A stretch of 44,821 bases of DNA from Nitrospira sp. (GTDB lineage: Bacteria > Nitrospirota > Nitrospiria > Nitrospirales > UBA8639): the NCBI GenBank assembly GCA_028819435.1, contig JAPPLK010000083.1, positions 1 through 44,821 of the forward strand, given 5' to 3'. The notes beneath the pieces are model-generated. The model had not been told where the DNA came from. It saw nothing but the letters and a program-made list of their open reading frames with translations, and did no database searches. Both the position numbers and the translations under genes were made by a program. Positions 17,519 to 26,147 of this stretch are shown here, piece after piece; the stretch's first letter is position 1; every line of letters starts with the position of its first letter.

Positions 17519-17990
17519 AAATACGGGCTGGACCTTTTCAGGTCATGATTATTGACAGATGAAAGTCCCTTATGCTAGAAGTCACGGACCTTTTTGCCCA
17601 GCATTTCCTTCCTGTCAAACGGTTGCTTAAGGATTGAGGTGTGGTCTCTCCAAAGGAAAAACGGATCATCTGGATAGGCTCTCCGAAGTGGCAAGTACCG
17701 GACTCGATTCTACGCAGCCCGTCATACGCTACCCCGCTCAAATATGATCGTGTTGTGGCTCGTCGAGGGGGCCATGGCGCTTAAGAACGTGACCGTCGGT
17801 CATCCTGGCTGTGTAGACAGATAGGGGGAAGAAGACCAAGGGAAAATTTTTCCGAAATGCATTACGTGGGGAAAGGAGTTTCCTTGTAAGGCTGAAGAAG
17901 GTTTCTGAGGGAAAAGAAGACGGCAGAAAAGCAGAGGTTTTGACACACAGGTCGTTTTTTGACCGACCAAAGCGAATACAGGGGGGGGTT
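17519..17990. other. Long intergenic leader before the respiratory cluster
   Basis: 472 bases without a convincing gene. It contains one possible promoter (TTGACA at 17552-17557 with TAGAAG 18 bases later) and purine-rich stretches nearer the cluster. Close to the first gene are TTTTGACACACAGG and a short inverted pair GGTCGTTTTTTGACC. The ORFs here have no family features. If transcription starts at the promoter above, the message would have a leader of about 400 bases. Confidence 0.4.
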
Positions 17991-18593
17991 ATGGAGAAGG
18001 ATACACGCCAAAAAATGATGAGTCTTGTTGCCGTTGTGACATTGGGATGGACGTTATCAGCCTGCGGAGAAGCCAAACCGCCGGCCCCGCCGCCTCCGGC
18101 ACCGCCGGAATATGCCGATAAGCATATGCCGGACGGCTATTGGAACAATCCAGAGATTATTGAGCAAGGGAAGGCGATCTTCACCGGTGCGGAAAATATC
18201 GACGTGAATTGCGCCAGTTGCCACGGTAAGGACGGGAAGCCCGTCAAGGCCGGGGCCCGTGATTTTCGCAAAGGTGATTTTATGAAGCTGTTCTCTGATT
18301 CCCAATGGTTCTGGCGCGTGTCCGAAGGGGTCAAGGGAACCAAAATGAAGGCCTGGAAATCCAAGCTGTCCGAGGATGAGCGGTGGAAAGTGATTGCTTT
18401 TGAAGCCACGTTCGGCTTGAAAGGCATGGAGTATAGTGTCGCTGAGCAGAAATGGGTCCCCGCTGGGACGGCCAAGACGGCTGAGGAAGTGGCCGCTGAA
18501 AGGAAGAAGGCTGCTGAAGAGGCGGCGGCCCCGGCGACCGAAGAGGCAGCCGCTCCAAATGGGGAAGCGGCCGGAGAAGCTCCAAAGGAATAA
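17991..18593 (+). CDS. Monohaem c-type cytochrome lipoprotein
   Basis: 200 aa. An N-terminal hydrophobic segment ends in the lipobox TLSAC with C25, followed by a Pro/Ala linker (PPAPPPPAPPEY). The haem site CASCH is at 74-78, with a likely distal Met in KGTKMKAW. The C-terminal part is a run of Ala/Glu/Lys (AAERKKAAEEAAAPATEEAA) that would be extended or helical. The ATG is preceded by a run of eight G. It is the first gene of the respiratory cluster and probably passes electrons outside the membrane. The subtype is unknown. Confidence 0.88.
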   Translation: MEKDTRQKMMSLVAVVTLGWTLSACGEAKPPAPPPPAPPEYADKHMPDGYWNNPEIIEQGKAIFTGAENIDVNCASCHGKDGKPVKAGARDFRKGDFMKLFSDSQWFWRVSEGVKGTKMKAWKSKLSEDERWKVIAFEATFGLKGMEYSVAEQKWVPAGTAKTAEEVAAERKKAAEEAAAPATEEAAAPNGEAAGEAPKE

Positions 18594-18643
18594 GTGGCAT
18601 TTCCCATTCTTTTTGCGCATAAACCGGAAGGAGGCCACCACCC

Positions 18644-20356
18644 TTGAAAACCTTAACCCGCAGTCTTGTGATTTTGCTAGGACTTGTGCTTGGAGGGCTT
18701 GCCGTCGCCTATGCTCAGGTTCCGGCTCCTCCAGCCGTGGAGTTTCCCTATACCGGGAATCGGACAGGGGTGTGGATCGTGGCCCAACTGCATATATTGT
18801 TTGCGGCTTTCATCTTGGGGGCTCCGATATTCGCCGTGGTGTCGGAATGGTTGGGCTATAAAAACCAGGATCCGAAATATGATCGACTGGCCAAGGAAGT
18901 CACCAAGGTCACGGTGATCCTCTATAGTATGACCGCTTTGACGGGCGGGCTGTTTATTTTTGTCCTGCTGGCCACCTATCCCGGTTTCACCACTTGGCTT
19001 ATCCAACATTTTTTCCTGATTTTCGCCGTGGTGTATCCGGTCTTGTTTATTCTTGAGACGATTGTGCTGTACACGTATTTTTACTCCTGGGATACGCTGA
19101 AAGGTGAAAAGAAAGCCCGGCATATTGCCCTGGGGGTCTTGTTGAACGTCGTGGGCACGGTCACGTTGTTTGTCATTGACGGTCCGACGGCGTTTATGAA
19201 CACACCTGCCAAATCCGCCGAAGGGGTCTCGTTGATTCAATTCGTTCAATCAGCGGGTCTGTGGGACAAGGTTGCCAATTACAGTTGGATGCCCCTGAAT
19301 CTCCATCGGTTGGTCGGGAACGTGACGTTCGGCGGGTTTATAGCAGGGCTGGTGGCGGCGTATATGTATATGGGCGCCAAGACGGATGAAGATCGCTCGT
19401 ACTACGATTGGATGGGATTCGTAGGGAATATGATCGGCGTGGGTGCCCTCCTGTTCCTGCCCTTCATGGGGTATCTGCTGGCGTATGAACTCTGTGATTA
19501 TGACGCATCCATCTGCCCGTACATGATGGCGGACCAATTGTCGATGTTTTTTGAGATGCAAGGTGCCATGGTCGGCCTGATCTTCCTGGCCAGCAATTAT
19601 TACATCTGGTTGAGTATGAAGCGAATTGAAGGAGTGGAACAGGTACGGATCTCCGGCATGGTCATGATTGCCGTCCTCCTGATTCCATTGGTCATGGGGG
19701 TCGCGTGGAAACTGTTCCCGCCGCCCGAATGGCAGTCACTGATTTTCCTGGCGGCGCTGGTCGTGCTGCCGCCGGTGTTGAGCAGGCTTCCTGGTTTGCG
19801 GTTTACCGTGTCCTCCTTCACCATGATCAAGGTCGGCTTTCTGATGATCGTGATCGCCAACGCCATCTGGATGACGCCTCACGGATTTGTGGCGACGCAG
19901 GCGTTGGCCACTGAAGAATTGGAACTTCCCTCGTGGGCCAGTGAGTTGGCGCTGATGCCGGCTAAAAATGCGGCCGCGTTTACGTTGGTCTTTCTGACCG
20001 TCGTCAATTACCTGCTCTATAACCGGGCCATCAGGAGCGGCACCATTATTTGGGGGAAGATCGACTTTACGTCCCAGTTCGTCCTGATTTTCCTGGCGTT
20101 CAGTGCGATTTGGACCATGGGCTTGATGGGGACGGTTCGATCCCTCACGCGGAAGTATTTTCACGTGTATAACCTTGTGCCGGACTTTACCCCCGAAGCC
20201 TTTACGCCTACTTTGGCCTATTCCGCCTGGTGGATTACGGGTGTGACCCTGGTCTTTTATCTCGTGGTGAGTTTTGCCATTGTCGTGACGTTAAGAACCA
20301 CCGGGCAGAAATCCGAGGCCCCGCAAGCGGCGGCGGTGCCTGCCGGTGCGGAGTAA
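18644..20356 (+). CDS. Cytochrome bd-like (CydA-like) polytopic membrane protein 1
   Basis: 570 aa with a signal-like N-terminus and about 13-14 membrane helices. The start resembles CydA: VWIVAQLHILFAAFILGAPIF with H50 in place of the first haem histidine. Other likely ligands are H221 in PLNLHRLVGN and H413 in WMTPHGF. No GRQPW quinol-loop motif is present, so it is not a standard bd oxidase subunit I. No cydB is nearby. Start is TTG 18644 after GGAAGGAGG. It is a paralogue of the 24227-26083 gene. Families of this kind are known from Nitrospira genomes as bd-like proteins; the role here is inferred as haem-b electron transfer within the complex. Confidence 0.82.
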   Translation: MKTLTRSLVILLGLVLGGLAVAYAQVPAPPAVEFPYTGNRTGVWIVAQLHILFAAFILGAPIFAVVSEWLGYKNQDPKYDRLAKEVTKVTVILYSMTALTGGLFIFVLLATYPGFTTWLIQHFFLIFAVVYPVLFILETIVLYTYFYSWDTLKGEKKARHIALGVLLNVVGTVTLFVIDGPTAFMNTPAKSAEGVSLIQFVQSAGLWDKVANYSWMPLNLHRLVGNVTFGGFIAGLVAAYMYMGAKTDEDRSYYDWMGFVGNMIGVGALLFLPFMGYLLAYELCDYDASICPYMMADQLSMFFEMQGAMVGLIFLASNYYIWLSMKRIEGVEQVRISGMVMIAVLLIPLVMGVAWKLFPPPEWQSLIFLAALVVLPPVLSRLPGLRFTVSSFTMIKVGFLMIVIANAIWMTPHGFVATQALATEELELPSWASELALMPAKNAAAFTLVFLTVVNYLLYNRAIRSGTIIWGKIDFTSQFVLIFLAFSAIWTMGLMGTVRSLTRKYFHVYNLVPDFTPEAFTPTLAYSAWWITGVTLVFYLVVSFAIVVTLRTTGQKSEAPQAAAVPAGAE

Positions 20357-20374
20357 CGGAGGTGGGAAGCGAGT

Positions 20375-21181
20375 ATGGCTGAGCAAAGTTTGACGCGAAA
20401 TATCATCAAAAAAGGCATCATTGGCGTCCTTTTGGGGATTATCCTGGCAGGGGTGGCCAAGGCCACGCATTTCCCCCTCGTTTTCCAGGTCATGTTCTTT
20501 ATTTATGCCATGCTCGGCGCAGGTGTGTTCATCCTGCTTGATGCGCCCTCCCTGAATCGTCTTGAGGGCATAAAGGCTATCATCGGCCTGGTGCTGTTTT
20601 ACCTGGTGCTTTCCGGGGTCTACATCGGCGGAGCGAGTGGCCTGCCCCAGTACGACCCGGAAATTGAAAAAGGAAAAATCGAAAAGCTCCTGAAAGCACG
20701 CCGGGCGAGGACCCAGCAAGGCAAAGCCGAAGAGCTGATCGCACGGGCCAAAGCCCTGAATGAGCGCGCCGTCTCGATCGAGCAACAATTGAAAGTCCTG
20801 GGCGGTGGCGTACAGGTCGTGGAGGAAGCCGCGACTCCCGCCTCAACGGCAGCGGCCGGGGACCTGGTGGCGCTTGGCCAGGAGCAATGGGAGCTGCAAG
20901 AGTGTTACAACTGTCACAAACTTTTTGGAAAAGGCGGCAAGAAGCGAGGCCCGGAGTTGGACAATATCGGCAATCTCATGACGCCTGAAGCCCTCCGGCA
21001 AAAAATCCTCGACCCCAAAAGCTGGAAAGCCGAAGGATTTGATAAGCAGTACAAAAAAGGCAAAATGCCGGATAAATATAAGGACCTGATGTTCGACGAA
21101 GAGGTCGACGCGCTGGTGGCCTTTTTGGCGACCTTGAAAAATGCCTCGGTGAACACACCGAAGCCCATCAAAATGAAATAA
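20375..21181 (+). CDS. Membrane-anchored c-type cytochrome with three N-terminal helices
   Basis: 268 aa. Three hydrophobic helices are clear (about 14-30, 33-54 and 63-85, such as GIIGVLLGIILAGVA). A charged helical linker rich in Lys/Arg/Glu (KARRARTQQGKAEELIARAK) comes next, then a haem domain with CYNCH at 177-181 and Met candidates in KGKMPDKYKDLM. The anchor may take the place of a subunit IV-like element. RBS GGAGGTGGGAAGCG precedes the ATG. It lies between the CydA-like gene and the Rieske gene, so it may be the cytochrome c partner of the complex, in the role of cytochrome c1. Confidence 0.87.
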   Translation: MAEQSLTRNIIKKGIIGVLLGIILAGVAKATHFPLVFQVMFFIYAMLGAGVFILLDAPSLNRLEGIKAIIGLVLFYLVLSGVYIGGASGLPQYDPEIEKGKIEKLLKARRARTQQGKAEELIARAKALNERAVSIEQQLKVLGGGVQVVEEAATPASTAAAGDLVALGQEQWELQECYNCHKLFGKGGKKRGPELDNIGNLMTPEALRQKILDPKSWKAEGFDKQYKKGKMPDKYKDLMFDEEVDALVAFLATLKNASVNTPKPIKMK

Positions 21182-21199
21182 GCTCGTTCCAGGTGGTCG

Positions 21200-22144
21200 A
21201 TGCAGCCAACAATTAAGGCAAAAGCGCGGTGTGCCGACGGGGAAGTCGGCAGTATTTCCAAGGTCATCGTCGATCCGCTCTCCCTTGAAATCAGTCACGT
21301 GGTGGTCAGGGAAGGTGGCGGGCAAGGCGTGGATCGACAGGTCCCGATCGGCCAAGTCCAGGAAATCCCGAATGAAGAAGAAATCGTCCTGCGGGGTTCC
21401 TTGGAGGAATTCAAGGCGTGTCCCGTGCTGGACCGGGATGCCTACGTCACGCATCATGACGTGGAAATCGCGCATTTGGAAGACCGTCTCCACGTGGAGC
21501 CCGGCGAAATTCTCGTGCCCTATCCCCGGCTGGAGCAAGGGGTGCCACGACGCAGCTTTTTCATGAACATGACGCACGCCATCGGAACGTTAATCGCTCT
21601 TCCCTTGGCGTTCCCCGTTTTAAAATATCTCATGAAGCCCATGTATAAGCCGTTCGACAATTCGTGGTTTTCCGTGGGGAACGTCCGTAAGATCAGAAAA
21701 GAAAACATCGGATACCAGTTCAAGTTTACACGGGGCTTCAAGGAAGCCTTTATGCCCGAACAGCAGATCGAAAAAAACATCTGGGTGGTGAAAGCCACGC
21801 CTGAAGTGCAAAAAGCCGTCTACGGCGGGAAAGATAAAAAGTTTTATGACCATAAGGGAGATCTGGTGTGGGTGAATAAAGCCAAGACGCCCTACATCGG
21901 ATTTTCCGGAAAATGTCCGCATTTGGGATGCGGGTACAAGTGGCGTAGAACGAAGAATTTTCCCGACGGGGTCTTTTTGTGTCCCTGCCATTTGAGTATC
22001 TATGATGAGGCAGGCAAGGTGCTGGATGGCCCGGCCCCGCGGCCGCTCGACGTCCTCCCGATGCAAGTCAATGCCGCCGGGGAAGTGCAAATCATCGACG
22101 TCGAATACAAGGCCGGGGTGAAAGGCCAAATCCGACTGCTGTAG
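21200..22144 (+). CDS. Rieske iron-sulfur protein with N-terminal PRC-barrel-like domain
   Basis: 314 aa in three parts. Residues 1-85 look like a PRC barrel: ADGEVGSISKVIVDPLSLEI and VVREGGG then VPIGQVQEI. A membrane helix follows at about 125-145 (HAIGTLIALPLAFPVLKYLM). The Rieske domain has CPHLGC at 239-244 and CPCH at 261-264, with C239/H241 and C261/H264 as [2Fe-2S] ligands and C244/C263 as the disulfide pair. It is the electron acceptor from quinol in a bc/bf-type complex. The PRC part would be cytoplasmic and the Rieske part outside. Normal Rieske proteins lack the first domain. The cytochrome b gene starts 7 bases later. Confidence 0.9.
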   Translation: MQPTIKAKARCADGEVGSISKVIVDPLSLEISHVVVREGGGQGVDRQVPIGQVQEIPNEEEIVLRGSLEEFKACPVLDRDAYVTHHDVEIAHLEDRLHVEPGEILVPYPRLEQGVPRRSFFMNMTHAIGTLIALPLAFPVLKYLMKPMYKPFDNSWFSVGNVRKIRKENIGYQFKFTRGFKEAFMPEQQIEKNIWVVKATPEVQKAVYGGKDKKFYDHKGDLVWVNKAKTPYIGFSGKCPHLGCGYKWRRTKNFPDGVFLCPCHLSIYDEAGKVLDGPAPRPLDVLPMQVNAAGEVQIIDVEYKAGVKGQIRLL

Positions 22145-22151
22145 CGTCTTT

Positions 22152-23258
22152 ATGAACGGCGATACCACCAACCAACCCAACGCATTTGAAAAAGTCGTCG
22201 ACTTTGTCGATGAACGGGTCGGCCTGAAAACCATTCAGGCCAAAATGTTGAATGAGCCCGTTCCCGGCGGGTCTCGATGGGCCTATGCGTTCGGATCGTG
22301 TTTGTTGTTTATCTTCATTGTGCAGGTGGTGACGGGGATCCTGTTGATGTTTTACTACGTCCCGAGCACCGACCACGCCTATGCGAGCACGCAATATATC
22401 ATTCACGAAGTGGATTACGGGTGGTTTCTGCTGAGTTACCATTTCTGGGGCTCCTCGGCCATGGTGGTGATGGTGTTTGCCCATATGTCTCAAGTGTTCT
22501 TGTGGGGGGCCTATAAGAAACCCAGGGAATTGATTTGGTTGGTCGGGCTGGCCCTCTTCGGCCTGGTCATGGCATTCGGCTTCACGGGCTATTTGCTCCC
22601 GTGGGATCAACGGGCGTATTGGGCCACGGTCGTGGGTGTCGAGATCATGGATAAGACCCCGGTCGTCGGGGATTTCCTGAGTCGATTTTTGAAAGGGGGA
22701 CCGACCCCGGGTCAAATGACCCTGAGCCGGTTCTTTACCATTCACGTGATGATTTTGCCGGCGGCGTTGATGGGGTTGGCCGGTCTCCATCTCTTCCTGT
22801 TCAGGAAAGCCGGACCCGCGGGTCCGTTCCGTGGCACTCCCGAACAAATCAAGGCGAAGACGGATTATTTCTTCCCCAGACAGATCTGGAAGGATATCGT
22901 GGCCATGGCCACGGTCTTCCTGATTATTTGCACGTTGGCGTTTATCGAGCCGGTGGTGTTGTTGGAAGAGGCAACGCCGGACCCGGGGGATTATCATCCT
23001 GAACCCGAATGGTATTTTCTCTTTCTCTTCCAGTTGTTGCGCTTGAAAATTTTTGGCGGAGAATTCGGCCAGTTTCTCGGAGCCGTCGCGATTCCCGGAG
23101 CATTTATGGGGTTCCTGGCGGCGTTGCCTTTTCTGGACAGGAATCCGGAACGGAATATTTTCAAACGGCCGATTGCGTTGATCGGCTGGATTGCCATTAT
23201 GGCGATGATATTGATTTTCACCGTCTCCGCGATACTGAATAGAGAATTTCTGGATTAA
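22152..23258 (+). CDS. Cytochrome b subunit of a bc-type complex
   Basis: 368 aa with about eight helices. The haem histidines are H97 and H111 (HFWGSSAMVVMVFAH) and H198 and H213 (IHVMILPAALMGLAGLH). The second pair is separated by 14 residues, as in b6f-type proteins and not 13 as in mitochondrial cytochrome b. The quinol-site motif PEWY is at 285-288. Both the N-terminal b6-like half and the C-terminal subunit IV-like half are joined in one chain. It is transcribed with the Rieske gene and forms the quinol-oxidising core together with it. Confidence 0.95.
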   Translation: MNGDTTNQPNAFEKVVDFVDERVGLKTIQAKMLNEPVPGGSRWAYAFGSCLLFIFIVQVVTGILLMFYYVPSTDHAYASTQYIIHEVDYGWFLLSYHFWGSSAMVVMVFAHMSQVFLWGAYKKPRELIWLVGLALFGLVMAFGFTGYLLPWDQRAYWATVVGVEIMDKTPVVGDFLSRFLKGGPTPGQMTLSRFFTIHVMILPAALMGLAGLHLFLFRKAGPAGPFRGTPEQIKAKTDYFFPRQIWKDIVAMATVFLIICTLAFIEPVVLLEEATPDPGDYHPEPEWYFLFLFQLLRLKIFGGEFGQFLGAVAIPGAFMGFLAALPFLDRNPERNIFKRPIALIGWIAIMAMILIFTVSAILNREFLD

Positions 23259-23263
23259 CGATC

Positions 23264-24205
23264 ATGTCGAACGCCAAACTCGGTCTCCTGGTCTTGTGGC
23301 CAACCTTCTGGACGGGCTTTCCCCTGAAGATGGTGGTTGCATTGCTCATGTTGGCCGCCGGCGTGCATCCCTGGGAAGGCGTCGGTCTGGAAGCGTTGCT
23401 GGTACTTTCCATTCCCATCGACGTTTGGGCGCTCGGCCTGTGCTCACGAACCGTTTTTCTGGAACGGTTGAGCGTGGACCCACCCAAGGGAACGGGCCTT
23501 CGTTTATGGGGGCTGTGGGCCGTTTTTTCCGTCGTATATCTTCCCCTGTTGTTTATGATCCTGGGCGGCGTCAAGTCCCTGGCCCAATCCGCGGTCCACG
23601 CCACGTTGCATTTTGTTGAAAGCAACGTCATCGTGATTCCCATCGCGGAAAAAATCAGCCTGGAATTGGTCATGTGGGGATTGCCGGCCACCATCGTCCT
23701 GATCATCCTGGTCTATGGCTGGTTGTTCGGCTTGGGCGCCTTGGCTCAACGCTTTGTGCGTGCGTCCACGCCCGTCGAAGGGGCGTTCCAGGATATCGTC
23801 TCGAAATGGGACCTTCTCAGGATTCCGCGAGATCAACCACTCTTGCTGACGGCCTTTACGGGAACCGGCGTCGTGCTGATCATGGTGTTTTGGGGCTTGA
23901 TCCCCGTGAGTACGCCCCACCCTCATGAAGAATACGAATTTGTGGAAGTTCAAAAGGTAGAGAAAAAGATCGTTCCCAAAAAGGTCATAAAAAGCGCCGA
24001 GCAGGTCCTGGCGCGCGCCGAAGCCACGTTGAAAGAATTGGAAAAAGAGAATCCCGCGGCGGAACCGGCGAAAGGGGGGAAAGTAGCAGTGGGCCAGGAG
24101 AAGCCGTCACCCCAGGCGACACCGGCGGCTGCAAAGAAACCGGCGGCAACGGGTGCTGCGGAGTCCGATGGGCATGACCACGACCATGGCGATCATAAGC
24201 ATTAA
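23264..24205 (+). CDS. Membrane protein of unknown function with a His-rich tail
   Basis: 313 aa. About five hydrophobic segments are in the first 220 residues, including KMVVALLMLAAGVHPWEGVG and a late one, TAFTGTGVVLIMVFWGLIPV. After the last helix comes HPHEEYEF, a Lys/Glu/Val-rich stretch, an Ala/Pro linker and a tail ending DGHDHDHGDHKH. I do not recognise the family. It starts 5 bases after the cytochrome b gene and stays inside the cluster, so it is probably a structural subunit. The tail could bind metal ions. Its side of the membrane cannot be fixed from the sequence. Confidence 0.8.
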   Translation: MSNAKLGLLVLWPTFWTGFPLKMVVALLMLAAGVHPWEGVGLEALLVLSIPIDVWALGLCSRTVFLERLSVDPPKGTGLRLWGLWAVFSVVYLPLLFMILGGVKSLAQSAVHATLHFVESNVIVIPIAEKISLELVMWGLPATIVLIILVYGWLFGLGALAQRFVRASTPVEGAFQDIVSKWDLLRIPRDQPLLLTAFTGTGVVLIMVFWGLIPVSTPHPHEEYEFVEVQKVEKKIVPKKVIKSAEQVLARAEATLKELEKENPAAEPAKGGKVAVGQEKPSPQATPAAAKKPAATGAAESDGHDHDHGDHKH

Positions 24206-24226
24206 CGAACCAATGAGGGCTCACAT

Positions 24227-26083
24227 ATGAAAAACCACGGCATAATCGAAAATCTCAAGTCCCTGGTGCCAACGGTGAAACCCTCGTCCCTTTTCGGATG
24301 GAGTGTCTTTTGGGTGCTCGTGCTTCTCCCGGCGCTTGTCTGGGCCCAGGACGCGGCCACCCAGGCGATGTCCGTCGAATATCGCGATATTCCGGGACTC
24401 GGAAGCCGAAACGTAGTCTGGGTTGTGGCCCAGCAGCATTTGCTCCTGGCGGGGTTCGTGTTGGGCGTGCCGATTTTTGCTTGGGTGTGCGAAATCGTCG
24501 GCTGGAAAACCAAGGAAGCCCGGTACGACAAACTGGCAAAAGAATTTACCAAGCTCCTGACGTCCGCGTACGCCACGACGGCCCTGTTTGGAGGCATTCT
24601 GCTCTTTTTGCTGATCGGGCTGTACCCGAAGCTCATGGCATATTTGTCCGATATCTTTTTCCCGTCCTTCATCGTGTATTGTCTGCTGTTCCTGTTGGAA
24701 ACCGTCACCCTGTACCTGTATTGGTACGGATGGGACGCCATGCAGGGGAATAAAAAGACGTTCCACCTGTTTTTGGGATTCCTGCTGAACGTCTTTGCCT
24801 TGGGTATCATGATCGTCCCCAACGCCTGGGCCACGTTCCAGGCAAGCCCCGTCGTGGTAGCCGAAGGCACGGCGATTGATCGGGCCTGGGCGGCCACGTG
24901 GAATCCAACGTGGTGGCCGGTCAACATCCATCGACTCATTGCCAACGTTGTATTGGGCGGGTTTATTTGCGGCGCCTATGCCGGTATCCGCTATCTCCTG
25001 GCGGCCAGCCAGGAAGAACGGGAGCATTATGATTGGATGGGCTACGTCGGAAACTTCATCGGCGTATTCGGTATGCTTCCCCTTCCCTTTGCCGGATATT
25101 GGCTCATGCGCGAGATCTATCAATACAACCAGCAGATGGGGATCACCCTCATGGGCGGTTTTCTGGCTTGGCTTTTCATCCTGCAGGCCATGCTCATCGG
25201 GGTGTTGTTCCTCGGAGCCAATTACTATTTCTGGATGGGTATTACCTACCGGATTCCCGGCTCCGAACGATCGTACAGACGGCCGATCCTGGCCATGCTG
25301 ATCGTGCTCATGGTGTGCCTGGGCGTCTGGATGACTCCGCACTCCCTGGTGGCCAGTCTTGAAGAGGCCAGAAAAATGGGCGGGACCCATCACCCGCTGC
25401 TTGGAGTGTTCGGGGTGATGTCCGCCAAAATGACAGTCGCCAATCTCATGATCCTGGTCACGTTCATGAGTTTCATCATGTATTGGCGGGCCGGCAAGCA
25501 GGAAACGGCCGGGTGGGCAAGGATCGCCAAAGCGGTGATGGGCGCCCTGTTGGTGATTGCGGGCATAGCAGTCATTGTGCTCGGGGTCTGGGGGTATTTC
25601 GTGCCGGCCATTATCCGGATCAATTATTTCTCCGTTGCACAGGTGTTGATTGTCCTGTTCGTCATGGTGACGTTCACGCCCTTGACGGCCATCCTGATGA
25701 AAAGCGCCAAAACCACAACGGAAATGGTCTGGGGGCAAATGCCGATCCGGGCGGGGTATGCGTTGGTATCCAATGCGGTCATGGTCATTTTGTTGATGTC
25801 GCTGATGGGCTATGCCCGATCATCGTCCAGGGTTCACTGGCACATCTACGGCGTGATGAGGGATACGTCGGACTACGCTTATTCTCCCGCGTTGGGCTAC
25901 GCGGCCGCTTTCATGTCCCTGAACACGTTTGTGTTCTGCTTATTAGTGGCGTTCATCTTTTGGGTCGCCACGATGGGTGACAAGGGGAAGAAAATCCCTG
26001 ACCAGAAAGAACCTGAACCGGCGAAGATCCCGGCAGGTGTGACGCCAGCCATGGCCGGCGGTTCCCCACGGGAACAGGATTGA
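24227..26083 (+). CDS. Cytochrome bd-like (CydA-like) polytopic membrane protein 2
   Basis: 618 aa with about 14 helices, paralogous to the 18644-20356 product. Shared blocks include QQH(L)LLAGFVLGVPIF with H71, WPVNIHRLIANVVLGGF with H235, YDWMGYVGNFIGV, ANYYFWMG and WMTPHSLVAS with H372. Like its paralogue it lacks GRQPW. The C-terminal 35 residues are Pro/Lys/Glu-rich and follow the last helix. The ATG at 24227 follows GAGGG. The match to CydA is partial, so terminal oxidase activity cannot be claimed; a haem b electron conduit is the cautious reading. Confidence 0.82.
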   Translation: MKNHGIIENLKSLVPTVKPSSLFGWSVFWVLVLLPALVWAQDAATQAMSVEYRDIPGLGSRNVVWVVAQQHLLLAGFVLGVPIFAWVCEIVGWKTKEARYDKLAKEFTKLLTSAYATTALFGGILLFLLIGLYPKLMAYLSDIFFPSFIVYCLLFLLETVTLYLYWYGWDAMQGNKKTFHLFLGFLLNVFALGIMIVPNAWATFQASPVVVAEGTAIDRAWAATWNPTWWPVNIHRLIANVVLGGFICGAYAGIRYLLAASQEEREHYDWMGYVGNFIGVFGMLPLPFAGYWLMREIYQYNQQMGITLMGGFLAWLFILQAMLIGVLFLGANYYFWMGITYRIPGSERSYRRPILAMLIVLMVCLGVWMTPHSLVASLEEARKMGGTHHPLLGVFGVMSAKMTVANLMILVTFMSFIMYWRAGKQETAGWARIAKAVMGALLVIAGIAVIVLGVWGYFVPAIIRINYFSVAQVLIVLFVMVTFTPLTAILMKSAKTTTEMVWGQMPIRAGYALVSNAVMVILLMSLMGYARSSSRVHWHIYGVMRDTSDYAYSPALGYAAAFMSLNTFVFCLLVAFIFWVATMGDKGKKIPDQKEPEPAKIPAGVTPAMAGGSPREQD

Positions 26084-26147
26084 AAGGGAGCCCTGGCGTG
26101 ATTGGGAACCTATTGACGTTGGCATTTCCAAACCGGAGCGAGAACCC

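Noticed and set aside
18644..20356. Naming the CydA-like genes cydA
   Set aside because: The GRQPW motif and a cydB partner are absent, so the symbol would mislead.
24221..25738. 505-codon reverse-strand ORF opposite the second CydA-like gene
   Set aside because: Very rich in His, Gln and Asp with no hydrophobic core, as expected from the antisense of membrane helices; no ribosome site.
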